A stretch of 15,145 nt of DNA from Planctomycetota bacterium (GTDB lineage Bacteria > Planctomycetota > GCA-002687715 > DRQF01), in contig WFTN01000144.1 of the NCBI GenBank assembly GCA_015485455.1, positions 1 through 15,145 on the forward strand, given 5' to 3'. Within the stretch, counting starts at the first letter, position 1. Every line of letters starts with the position of its first letter. The position numbers and the translations under genes are program-made. Positions 1-6,578 of this stretch are shown one piece after another. The notes beneath the pieces are model-generated. The model was not told the origin of the DNA. It worked only from the letters and a program-made list of their open reading frames with translations, and searched no databases.

Positions 1-411
1 CAGTGCTGGACCGTCGAATGATTTCGGCTGATCAAGTTGGGGAAAGCGGTCGGTGACCACAATCATTCCCTTCTTTCGCAAAGCCATCATGCGTCGGAAT
101 CGCCGAACTCGACGAATGGTGAATCCGTACATGACCAAGGCCGGAAACATTTTTGGGGTTTGATTCTTTGCTTTGGAAGATTGAACAGACTTGAGCTTAC
201 GGCTAATGACGCCTTCGATCCATCTTCCGATCAGTGGCAAACTCATAAGGGAGCGGCCGAGGTTTCCAGATTGCTTGCCAAGATGAGCTGATTTTGCTGG
301 ACCGTAGCGGCTCACCCAATTGAGGATGTGTTCTCCCACGGTTGACTTGCCCGATCCGTCACAGCCAACAATGGCAATCATGGGGGCGAACGATTTCTTT
401 GTGTCGCTCAT
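1..411 (-). CDS. Thymidylate-kinase-like P-loop nucleotide kinase, 3'-truncated by window edge
   Basis: This is the first 137 codons of a minus-strand gene that leaves the window at base 1. The ATG is at 411-409. The protein shows a Walker A motif, GCDGSGKST, at about residues 16-24 and a TDRFP motif at about 120-124. TDR[YF]P is the DR motif of thymidylate kinase-type P-loop kinases, so phosphoryl transfer from ATP to a nucleotide or another small acceptor is expected. The C-terminal LID region is outside the window. Its start overlaps the stop of the upstream methyltransferase gene (TAATG), so the two are very probably co-transcribed and translationally coupled. It is a clear paralogue of the plus-strand kinase at 1477-2262, sharing LG..SG, LP.IG, FRRM.L, TDR.PQ and DGP.L. 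Genuine dTMP kinases are usually single-copy housekeeping genes, so a specialised surface-lipid or sugar role is possible. The substrate is unknown. Confidence 0.8.
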   Translation of the reverse strand, partial: MSDTKKSFAPMIAIVGCDGSGKSTVGEHILNWVSRYGPAKSAHLGKQSGNLGRSLMSLPLIGRWIEGVISRKLKSVQSSKAKNQTPKMFPALVMYGFTIRRVRRFRRMMALRKKGMIVVTDRFPQLDQPKSFDGPAL

Positions 412-1151
412 TAGGAAATCCCATCAAACGTTTTCGTGAACTTGCGCAAGCTGCGACTCACCAAGTAGAGGACGTACACGAAGGCCCAAGTATAATACCA
501 GATGGGAAACTCAGGCAACTTGTTGATGTCAAAACCTCGGGAGGCAAAGTCGCACAAAACTACGGCGAAGAAGAGAGATACCACCTTCTTGTCTTCACGT
601 TTGATGCAGCGGCGTATCCAGAATGGATACTTCGGTTTCACCCAGCCACGTAAACGAGGCAAGAGGAAGGGGACATCTTTTGCCCATTTTTCGTGGTCTT
701 CTGGGAATTCTTTGAGCAAGAAGGCTTCTTCGTATACCGAAATGCGTTCGTACACCAAAATCGAGACAAACATGATGAACATGGCAAATTCCCAGCTCCC
801 TGAGAGCATGGCGATTCCCGTGAAGTTGAGAATACGGCCAACATAAAGCGGATTTCGCACCAGGGAGTAAGGGCCGGTGGTATTGAGCTCAGCAGCGACG
901 GCTGTTTTCTTAGTGACACCGGAAGTTCCCAAGGCGGCATGTCCGCTGGTGACAATGCGAAACAATGCACCGGCCGAGGCCACAGCAAACGCGGCCCAGA
1001 ACCAAGCACGATCTCCATCTACCGAGTTGAATGGTCCGGAATCTTGACGGAGATAGGCAATGAGAGCGCTGGTGATGATCACATAGTTCAGATACTTGCC
1101 TCGGATCTTGAACAAGAATTCGCCGGCTTTCGCCAACTCTTGCAGATGCAT
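411..1151 (-). CDS. Membrane methyltransferase of the ICMT/PEMT (isoprenylcysteine or phospholipid methyltransferase) family
   Basis: The predicted product has 246 residues and several hydrophobic segments (about 22-34, 50-66, 107-135, 190-201 and 217-232). The family signature is GPYSLVRNPLYVG at residues 93-105, followed by a hydrophobic helix and then a YE..FL...F...H..W...VP..LP block at about 140-165. In ICMT/PEMT-family enzymes these parts bind S-adenosylmethionine near the cytoplasmic face and methylate a lipid or isoprenoid-type acceptor. The acceptor cannot be deduced here. I chose the ATG at 1151 because GGAG lies 7 bases upstream. An in-frame ATG at 1241 would add 30 polar, unconserved-looking residues and has no good ribosome-binding site. 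The TAA stop (413-411) overlaps the ATG of the next minus-strand gene, a kinase, indicating an operon. The C-terminal portion after residue 170 extends beyond the core domain. Confidence 0.82.
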   Translation of the reverse strand: MHLQELAKAGEFLFKIRGKYLNYVIITSALIAYLRQDSGPFNSVDGDRAWFWAAFAVASAGALFRIVTSGHAALGTSGVTKKTAVAAELNTTGPYSLVRNPLYVGRILNFTGIAMLSGSWEFAMFIMFVSILVYERISVYEEAFLLKEFPEDHEKWAKDVPFLLPRLRGWVKPKYPFWIRRCIKREDKKVVSLFFAVVLCDFASRGFDINKLPEFPIWYYTWAFVYVLYLVSRSLRKFTKTFDGIS

Positions 1152-1476
1152 GCTGCTACTCCGTGGAACTGTGAGAGATTTGGTTCTCTCTGAAACGTCG
1201 TGCTTTCTCGTGCCCATCAAAACGACTGAGCCCCGCACCATAGCATTCAGAAGATCTTTTGGAATAGGTATTCACTCCATGGGGTGTTGTTTGACGACTC
1301 GCTTGTCCCATGCCTCCATTGAGTTTTGTTTGGAGTTTCCATTTTAAAGTCTTCAGTTACTAAAGGAGTTTCTTCGTGAGTTTGGCGAGGAGCCGGGACG
1401 AATTGTTGGGTTTGAGTTTGTGTTTGTCGTAGGTTGTCAACGAACGAAACGTATTTTGTTAACGGAAGCGAACCCT
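1152..1476. other. Divergent intergenic region between methyltransferase and second kinase
   Basis: This non-coding stretch separates the methyltransferase (minus) from the second kinase (plus), so it should hold promoters for both transcription units. I could not place convincing -35/-10 boxes. Its notable content is five exact GAGTTT hexamers (described separately) and a GT-rich run around 1405-1428. A minus-strand reading frame of 80 codons (1489-1247) crosses it. That frame has no ribosome-binding site and a Thr/Gln-rich, unrecognisable product, so I do not call it a gene. If the longer start alternatives of the two flanking genes (1241 and 1420) are right, the region is correspondingly shorter. 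Confidence 0.5.
1321..1419 (+). repeat. Five direct GAGTTT hexamers in the divergent promoter region
   Basis: Exact GAGTTT copies begin at 1321, 1333, 1366, 1378 and 1414, with start-to-start spacings of 12, 33, 12 and 36 bases. Two pairs have the same 12-base spacing, close to one helical turn. This could be an operator array serving either gene. All spacings are multiples of three, so a coding origin (a repeated x-Thr dipeptide in the minus frame) or simple low complexity is also possible. The pattern is seen directly; any function is inference. Confidence 0.35.
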
Positions 1477-2262
1477 TTGCCTCAAACATCCGGCATCAAA
1501 ATTCTTCCACGCATTGTCGCGATTGTTGGCTGTGATGGTTCTGGCAAATCAACCATGGCGGCGGAGTTGCTTGAACATTTGAGCCAGGAAGGGCCCAGCA
1601 AGATTGTCTATCTTGGACAGTCTTCGGGTCATATTGCCACCTATGTCAATACACTTCCGATCATCGGTCCTCGGATCAAGCGCTATCTCGTTCGGAAAGC
1701 TGATCGGAGTCATGACCAAAAGATCAAGACTCAAGACCTCCTGACAACCGTGGCAATTTTCGTGTTGTCTTTGTGGCGTGCTTATAAGTTTCGTCGCATG
1801 TTGTCTCTGTGCCGACAAGGTGTTTTTGTCATCACTGACCGTTACCCACAGGATGAGGTTATAGGCTTCTTTTACGATGGCCCAGGGCTGAAGAGGATCA
1901 ACGAGGAGAGTTGGATAGCTCGCAAGCTGGCAGCTCGAGAGCGTCAGTTATACCGCTGGATGGCTCGCCATCTTCCCGCCCTTATCATTCGCCTGGGTGT
2001 TGACGCCGATACTGCTATTGCCCGCAAACCTGATCACAATTATGCCACCTTGTGTGACAAGGTCAGTGTCATGGAACGTCTGCACTTCAATGGTGCTTCT
2101 ATTCTTGAGATTGACTCATGCAATCCTTCTGAAGAAGGCCTAAGGAAAGCGTTGGAAGCAGTTGATATTGTGAATATCGGTGGTGAAGTGACTACCGTTG
2201 AGTTCCCTCTATCAGGGATCTTGCCAGATTCGAAGTCCGGCATTCCTGAATTGGTGGATTGA
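1477..2262 (+). CDS. Thymidylate-kinase-like P-loop nucleotide kinase (second paralogue)
   Basis: The product has about 261 residues with a Walker A motif (GCDGSGKST, bases about 1531-1557), a TDRYP motif near the middle (bases about 1837-1851) and a late ARKPDHN...K segment that could be the LID or substrate lid. This is the layout of thymidylate-kinase-type enzymes. It closely parallels the partial minus-strand kinase at 1-411. The start is uncertain. I chose TTG at 1477 because GGAAG lies about 8 bases upstream and because it gives an N-terminus about as long as the paralogue's. A GTG at 1420 is in frame but has no ribosome-binding site. No ATG occurs before the P-loop. It converges on the flippase gene, with 14 bases between the stops. 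The acceptor could be dTMP, another nucleotide, or a sugar or lipid intermediate. The surface-glycan context favours a specialised role, but that is inference. Confidence 0.78.
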   Translation: MPQTSGIKILPRIVAIVGCDGSGKSTMAAELLEHLSQEGPSKIVYLGQSSGHIATYVNTLPIIGPRIKRYLVRKADRSHDQKIKTQDLLTTVAIFVLSLWRAYKFRRMLSLCRQGVFVITDRYPQDEVIGFFYDGPGLKRINEESWIARKLAARERQLYRWMARHLPALIIRLGVDADTAIARKPDHNYATLCDKVSVMERLHFNGASILEIDSCNPSEEGLRKALEAVDIVNIGGEVTTVEFPLSGILPDSKSGIPELVD

Positions 2263-2276
2263 GCCGAGGTTCCAAG

Positions 2277-3602
2277 CTATACATTGTCGCCTTTTTTCTG
2301 TCCTTTTCGTATCAGGGCGGACATGGCAATGGGAGGCAAAAGCGAACCGAGACAAGCGGCTACTCCGGCGCCTATGAGACCCATCCATGAAGCGAAAGCG
2401 AGGAAGGATGTGAGATAAATCACCGCAGCTGCGGCATAGATCCCCAGAACCCTCCCGGCTTGCCCCATGGCATAAGCGGCAGAACGAAGTGATGACGATG
2501 TTAGGTCAAATGTGGCCGCTAAGAGCATTAAAGTGAGCACAGGCGCAGCGGCGGTGAACTTCTGACCAACAAGCATCCGCAGGAAACCTTCACCAAAGAA
2601 ATAGCCTGCAACCACAAAGCAAAGACCGAGGCCAGCACCCAGTAAGGCTGTCAGATAAGCAACGGATTTGAAATCGCTGCTCTTTTGGTGCCAGCTTCTG
2701 GTTAAGTCGAGAAGGACGACTTGCCGCAATAATGTCGCTGGCTTTGACAACAAAGTGGAAAACTGCCGGGCTAGGCGCAAGAGTCCTGCTTCTGCTGGCC
2801 CCAACAATGATCCCGCCAACATGATGGAAAGTTGCTTGGACACGAGATCAACATTGGACTGCCAATAGGTGATCCATAAGAATCGGCCCAGTCCAGGAAA
2901 TTCAGATAGCTTCGCGGTCGTCACGTCCTGATCTATAATGGATTCACCGACTTGATCGCGATAGGCCCGTTTACCCGCCCATTTCAAGTACAGATCTTCT
3001 GCGATGGATGCCAGTGCAAAGACGCAAACGAAGACTATGACCGGGCTTTCCAACCAAGCGGCGAGCCCTAAGCCAACTAAACGAATGGCTGGGCTGATCA
3101 TCATGCCTCTGCCCACGATGTCGAATTGGTCGAAGAGACGGAGTAGGCCGTTAGGGGTGCCAACTCCAGATGTGAGCAATACCAAGCTATATCCCAAGAG
3201 TATGGCAACGTGTTCTTGATCCAGGTTAATCAATGGGCCGATTATGGGTGCCAAGACGAGGGCAGCAGCGGTAGCACTGATGCTGGTCCAAAAGTCGACT
3301 CTCTTACATGCGTAGACAAGTCGCCTCAATGTCCGATGGTCACCATCATCATGGGAAGGAACGCCAAACTTGACGATGGCTTCAAACAAGCGGATCTTGA
3401 GCAAGCCCCGTATGAGGAGCACGTAGGTTAAGATAAGAACCACCCGCCCAAACTCAGCGGGTCCCAGTGATCTGGCTGCCAGGGCTGTGGCACCGAGGGT
3501 CATGGGCACAGCCAAGCCGCGTCCTCGTACTAAGAACCCAAAATTGCCGATAACTCGCCCCATGGGACCTTTCGCCCCCGAGTTGTCGCCAAGTTTGCTC
3601 AT
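2277..3602 (-). CDS. Polysaccharide/lipid-linked oligosaccharide flippase (Wzx/MATE-like, MOP superfamily)
   Basis: The product has about 441 residues and is strongly hydrophobic, with roughly 12 predicted membrane segments. The N-terminus carries the family-typical pattern of a first helix followed by ALAARSLGPAEFGRVVL, as in polysaccharide transport proteins that flip undecaprenyl-linked glycans across the inner membrane. The C-terminus ends in a charged Lys-rich tail. I chose the ATG at 3602-3600 because AGAGGA lies about 8 bases upstream. A TTG at 3713 would add 37 polar residues with no sign of a membrane helix. The gene converges on the P-loop kinase gene upstream of it. No glycosyltransferases or Wzy are in the window, so the transported glycan is unknown and the rest of the pathway would lie elsewhere. 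General flippase identity is fairly secure; the specific substrate is not. Confidence 0.8.
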   Translation of the reverse strand: MSKLGDNSGAKGPMGRVIGNFGFLVRGRGLAVPMTLGATALAARSLGPAEFGRVVLILTYVLLIRGLLKIRLFEAIVKFGVPSHDDGDHRTLRRLVYACKRVDFWTSISATAAALVLAPIIGPLINLDQEHVAILLGYSLVLLTSGVGTPNGLLRLFDQFDIVGRGMMISPAIRLVGLGLAAWLESPVIVFVCVFALASIAEDLYLKWAGKRAYRDQVGESIIDQDVTTAKLSEFPGLGRFLWITYWQSNVDLVSKQLSIMLAGSLLGPAEAGLLRLARQFSTLLSKPATLLRQVVLLDLTRSWHQKSSDFKSVAYLTALLGAGLGLCFVVAGYFFGEGFLRMLVGQKFTAAAPVLTLMLLAATFDLTSSSLRSAAYAMGQAGRVLGIYAAAAVIYLTSFLAFASWMGLIGAGVAACLGSLLPPIAMSALIRKGQKKGDNV

Positions 3603-3800
3603 GGGTTCTTTCCTCTGAGTCTTCGATTCACCGACGGGGTTGTGACTTTGATCAGAGAAGATTCCTTCTTCTCTTGACGGCGATGGCATTCGACCGTCTC
3701 TTTGAATAACCAATCACGGAAGCAGAACAAAATTGACCATGTCGCCCTCCCCATGCGAGTTCGCCTTAGCACTGCTCCCTCTGATCTTTGGCAACAAAGA

Positions 3801-3834
3801 GAATCCCACTGTGAGGTTGTTCACAGCGGGATTC
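3801..3834 (-). terminator. Stem-loop downstream of the peroxidase gene
   Basis: Two 14-base arms (3801-3814 and 3821-3834) enclose a 6-base loop, starting about 40 bases past the peroxidase stop. The single non-Watson-Crick position (3808/3827) is a G-U wobble in minus-strand RNA but an A-C mismatch in plus-strand RNA, so the hairpin suits minus-strand transcripts. The following minus-strand bases are only moderately U-rich, so it may be a weak intrinsic terminator or an RNA-stabilising hairpin. Confidence 0.6.
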
Positions 3835-3875
3835 GTGATTCTTAGGAACGCAACAATGAGATCGCATTCTTTTTC

Positions 3876-5273
3876 TTACAAAGTCAGTAAGAAAGCTACG
3901 ATATCAGACTTCTCTTCTTTATTGAGCTTGAGTTCCAAGACCAAATTAAAGAACTCAACCGTGTCATCCAAGGTGAGCAATCGGCCATCGTGCAAGTAGG
4001 GTGGAGAGTCCTTGATACCTCTGAGAGGGAAAGTCTTGATCATGCCATCAGCGGTGGCGAAGCGCCCGTTGATCATTCTTGGCTTAAAGAATCGTTCGAC
4101 CTTCAAGTCATGCATAGTGTTATCCGTGAAATAGGGCCCACTATGGCAACTGGCGCATTGAGCTTTGCCAAAGAAAAGGGCTTGGCCGCGAAGTTCACTT
4201 TTGGACGCCAGTTTTGGGTCGAGCTTGCCATCCCAACGAAGTTTGGGCGCCGGTGGGAAGCCGAGAATCGACTCAAATTCTGCCATGAAGTGGACTTGAC
4301 TTCCACGCTCGAGAATATTGACGCCTTTTTTGGCGGCGATGACATGGTCCCCGTCAAAGTAGGCTGCTCTTTGTTCGAATTCGGTGAAGTCTTCTACCGT
4401 TTTAAGTGCCCGCTGAGAACCGAACAACCTTTGAACGTTCACCCCTCGCAAGGTTGGTGTGTCAATGCGATGGCGAAATTCTTGGGGACGTATGTCTCCG
4501 ACTAGATGTGTTGCCGCGTTGGTGTGCCCATTCACATGGCAGTCAAAGCAAGAGACTCCCAGGCTTGGCTCAGGGCTTCGCCGGTCATGGGTTGCATTGA
4601 ATTGCTGCTGAGCCGTGGGGGTGACCAACAGACGAAGACCTTCAATTTGTTTCGGGTTCAAAAGGCCATTGAAGAGATCGAAGTAGTTGTTGCTTGTGAC
4701 CACTTTTCCTTGGGAGACATCACCTAAGTCCGGTCTTGTTGTCAAAAAAATCGCGGGTGGGTATTCTGGTAAGAAGTGATCCGGCATGGCGTAGTCCAAA
4801 TCGAAACGACTGAGGTCACGTTTGGTTTGCTTCTTGATCTCCTTGATGTGGAACTCCGGAAAAAGCATGCCACCTTCGGCATGATTCGGATGGGGCAGGG
4901 GATAGAATCCTGCAGGCCAGAGGTTCTTATCTTTGATCTCCTTGGGTGTCATTTGAGCCAGAGAATCCCAGGTCAGCCCCTGGTTCAACTTGACTCGAAC
5001 GCCAGCTTGAACCCCTTTGCCTCGGGACATCTTTGCCGCCCTATTGGGGCGGTTGCTGAGGTCGTAGCGTTTCTTTAGGAGGGCGTTGTGGGTCTTGAGA
5101 ATTTTGTCTTTGGCTTCTGACATGCGTTCCTTTACGGAATCAAAGGACTCGGTGCCTGAAACAGGGGCGTAGCTCGTCTTACTACGAAGGGGTGGTGTCT
5201 GGCCGTTTGCTAAGGTAGGGAAGCAGGCGGTGGCGACAAGGGCCATCGCGGCCATGAATCTGCTGAACGTCAT
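3876..5273 (-). CDS. Periplasmic di-heme cytochrome c peroxidase (CcpA/MauG family)
   Basis: This 465-residue precursor begins with a signal peptide (basic start, hydrophobic residues 6-22, likely cleavage after ANG at about 24), so it is exported. Two haem c attachment sites are visible: CFDCH at 242-246 and CASCH at 373-377, 131 residues apart. The C-terminal FPLRGIKDSPPYLHDGR block (about 415-431) followed by LDDTVEFFN is typical of the di-heme peroxidase/MauG family. Such enzymes usually reduce H2O2 to water with electrons from a small cytochrome or copper protein, though some relatives oxidise protein or organic substrates. The ATG at 5273 is preceded by AAGGAG with about 9 bases spacing. 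About 100 residues after the signal peptide do not resemble the classical short CcpA and may be a lineage-specific N-terminal extension. It is divergent from an OxyR-type regulator, which supports a peroxide-defence role. Confidence 0.88.
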   Translation of the reverse strand: MTFSRFMAAMALVATACFPTLANGQTPPLRSKTSYAPVSGTESFDSVKERMSEAKDKILKTHNALLKKRYDLSNRPNRAAKMSRGKGVQAGVRVKLNQGLTWDSLAQMTPKEIKDKNLWPAGFYPLPHPNHAEGGMLFPEFHIKEIKKQTKRDLSRFDLDYAMPDHFLPEYPPAIFLTTRPDLGDVSQGKVVTSNNYFDLFNGLLNPKQIEGLRLLVTPTAQQQFNATHDRRSPEPSLGVSCFDCHVNGHTNAATHLVGDIRPQEFRHRIDTPTLRGVNVQRLFGSQRALKTVEDFTEFEQRAAYFDGDHVIAAKKGVNILERGSQVHFMAEFESILGFPPAPKLRWDGKLDPKLASKSELRGQALFFGKAQCASCHSGPYFTDNTMHDLKVERFFKPRMINGRFATADGMIKTFPLRGIKDSPPYLHDGRLLTLDDTVEFFNLVLELKLNKEEKSDIVAFLLTL

Positions 5274-5382
5274 AGGTTTGGTCTCCTTATTGAGAGCAAA
5301 GAAACTTGAGAATATCCCCCGCGTTCTTCATGGTTGTCTTTGCCCAAGATTCCACGGATAGGCGGGTTCAAGAATCATCCAC

Positions 5383-5400
5383 GAATAGCTTTCGCTATTC
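5383..5400. promoter_or_regulatory. Candidate OxyR/LysR operator, palindrome with ATAG-N6-CTAT
   Basis: GAATAGC-TTTC-GCTATTC is a perfect 7-base inverted repeat with a 4-base spacer. It lies in the middle of the intergenic region between the peroxidase and the OxyR-like gene. ATAG and CTAT are the half-site ends contacted by E. coli OxyR, although there the spacing is 7 rather than 6. A further perfect palindrome, TTCCAATTGGAA, follows at 5398-5409. That this is the binding site for the adjacent regulator is inferred from position and symmetry. Confidence 0.5.
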
Positions 5401-5423
5401 CAATTGGAAGTTCCGATCGAACT

Positions 5424-5440
5424 GATAGGGTGGGGCTATC
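5424..5440. promoter_or_regulatory. Candidate OxyR operator overlapping the regulator's ribosome-binding region
   Basis: GATAGGGTGGGGCTATC is a perfect 5-base inverted repeat with a 7-base spacer. It contains ATAG-N7-CTAT, the spacing of an OxyR half-operator, and T-N11-A, the general LysR box. It ends directly at the ATG (5441) of the OxyR-like gene, and its GGGTGGGG core is the only Shine-Dalgarno-like element there. Binding would therefore be expected to repress the regulator's own expression. This is inference from sequence. Confidence 0.5.
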
Positions 5441-6334
5441 ATGGAAATGCCAACAAATCGTCAACTCGAGTGTTTTGCCGCCGTCTTTGAAACCTTGAAT
5501 TTTCGCCAAGCAGCTGAGAAATGCTATATTTCCCAACCAGCTCTCAGTGCTCAGATCAAGCAGTTTGAGCAGCTCTTGGGTATTCTTCTTTTCGAGCGAG
5601 ACAAACGCCGGGTTTTGCCTACGGCGGCAGCCAAGTCTCTTTTTCCCAAAGTGGAGAAGATTCTAAGAGACACGCGGATCTTGGCTGAGGACAGTCATCG
5701 ATTTGGCGAGCCATTTTCTGGGACTCTCCGTTTGGGGGTTATTCCCACCGTCGCCCCCTACCTTCTTCCCAAGACCATCCGTTCTTTGCACCGTGAGTTT
5801 CCCCAGGTGCGCTTGTCGATTTGTGAAGATCACACAGAACGTTTGGTTGAGAGCTTGGAAGAAGGCGACTTGGATGTTCTTCTCTTAGCCCTCGAAGCCG
5901 ACCTGGGCAGTGCTGAAACGATCGACATCTTGTCGGACCCGTTTTGGCTTGTTGTCGACAGCAAACATTCTTTGGCCAAGCGCCAAAGAATCGCTTTCGA
6001 AGACATTGCCCAAGAGAACATATTGCTCTTGGATGATGGCCATTGCCTACGAGACCAGACTCTCGAGATATGCAACCGCGTCACCGCTAAAGGAAGCGAT
6101 GATTTTCGGGCCAGCAGTTTGCCGACGCTCTTAGAAATGGTGGCCGGGGGGTTAGGCGTTTCCTTGTTGCCCGAAATGGCTATCGAAAGCGAATGTCGCC
6201 CAGGCCGAGGTTTGACTCCACTGCCTTACGGTGACATAAGCCCCTTCCGCACTATTGGCCTAGCCTTTCGCGCCTCTTCCCACCGACAACCCGAATACAA
6301 CCTCCTCGCCGATCTCCTCCGCCGAGAAATGTAA
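5441..6334 (+). CDS. oxyR: OxyR-type LysR-family hydrogen-peroxide-sensing regulator
   Basis: The 297-residue product has a LysR winged helix-turn-helix at the N-terminus (FRQAAEKCYISQPALSAQI, residues 21-39) and a two-lobed periplasmic-binding-like effector domain from about residue 92. The OxyR signature GHCLRDQ is at 200-206. Cys202 and Cys211 have the same spacing as the redox pair Cys199 and Cys208 of E. coli OxyR, which form the activating disulfide on H2O2 exposure. The downstream FRASSLPTLLEMVAGGLGVSLLP and FRTIGLAFR segments also match OxyR. It most likely activates peroxide-defence genes, here the divergent di-heme peroxidase, and may repress itself through the operator touching its start codon. 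The length is normal for the family. ATG at 5441 gives a full helix-turn-helix; an ATG two codons later is also possible. Confidence 0.9.
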   Translation: MEMPTNRQLECFAAVFETLNFRQAAEKCYISQPALSAQIKQFEQLLGILLFERDKRRVLPTAAAKSLFPKVEKILRDTRILAEDSHRFGEPFSGTLRLGVIPTVAPYLLPKTIRSLHREFPQVRLSICEDHTERLVESLEEGDLDVLLLALEADLGSAETIDILSDPFWLVVDSKHSLAKRQRIAFEDIAQENILLLDDGHCLRDQTLEICNRVTAKGSDDFRASSLPTLLEMVAGGLGVSLLPEMAIESECRPGRGLTPLPYGDISPFRTIGLAFRASSHRQPEYNLLADLLRREM

Positions 6335-6488
6335 CGGATGCTTGCGCATTCAAAGTCTTGAATCCGTCTCTTCGGTATTGTGATGGTTGGATAGCGTATC
6401 GGATGGTGGCTCTTCCAGGGCGGATGATCCACCTCTTCGGTTTTGAATTGTTTGGCATTGACCCTAGAAGAGGTTGGTCAAAAGAAGA

Positions 6489-6518
6489 AACCTACAGCAT
6501 CTAATCATGCTGTAGGTT
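6489..6518 (-). terminator. Rho-independent terminator of the secreted-protein gene
   Basis: A perfect 12-base stem (6489-6500 with 6507-6518) with a 6-base loop lies about 60 bases beyond the stop of the minus-strand gene at 6579-7955. In the minus-strand direction it is followed by a pyrimidine/U-rich run (TTTCTTCTTTT). On the plus strand no U-run follows, so it serves the minus strand. The rest of 6335-6578 shows only a short imperfect direct repeat around CTCTTCGGT (6363-6380 and 6428-6445). Confidence 0.75.
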
Positions 6519-6578
6519 CTGATCATAGTCGGGGTCCACCCGCTATCGGCCCATCCATGGGGCTCGGGATTTCTCCAA

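Noticed and set aside
1247..1489. 80-codon minus-strand frame upstream of the methyltransferase, Thr/Gln-rich
   Set aside because: No ribosome-binding site, no recognisable domain, low-complexity composition, and it overlaps the likely start of the divergent kinase gene. Its repeats are reported as DNA repeats instead.
3603..3713. N-terminal extension of the flippase from a TTG at 3713
   Set aside because: It adds 37 polar residues before the first membrane helix, while the ATG at 3602 has a well-placed ribosome-binding site.
3990..4505. 171-codon plus-strand frame inside the peroxidase gene
   Set aside because: Entirely antisense to the well-supported di-heme peroxidase coding region, which carries both haem motifs.
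6363..6445. Imperfect 18-base direct repeat around CTCTTCGGT (6363-6380 and 6428-6445)
   Set aside because: Only two copies with mismatches and no relation to a gene start or hairpin, so it was not considered significant.
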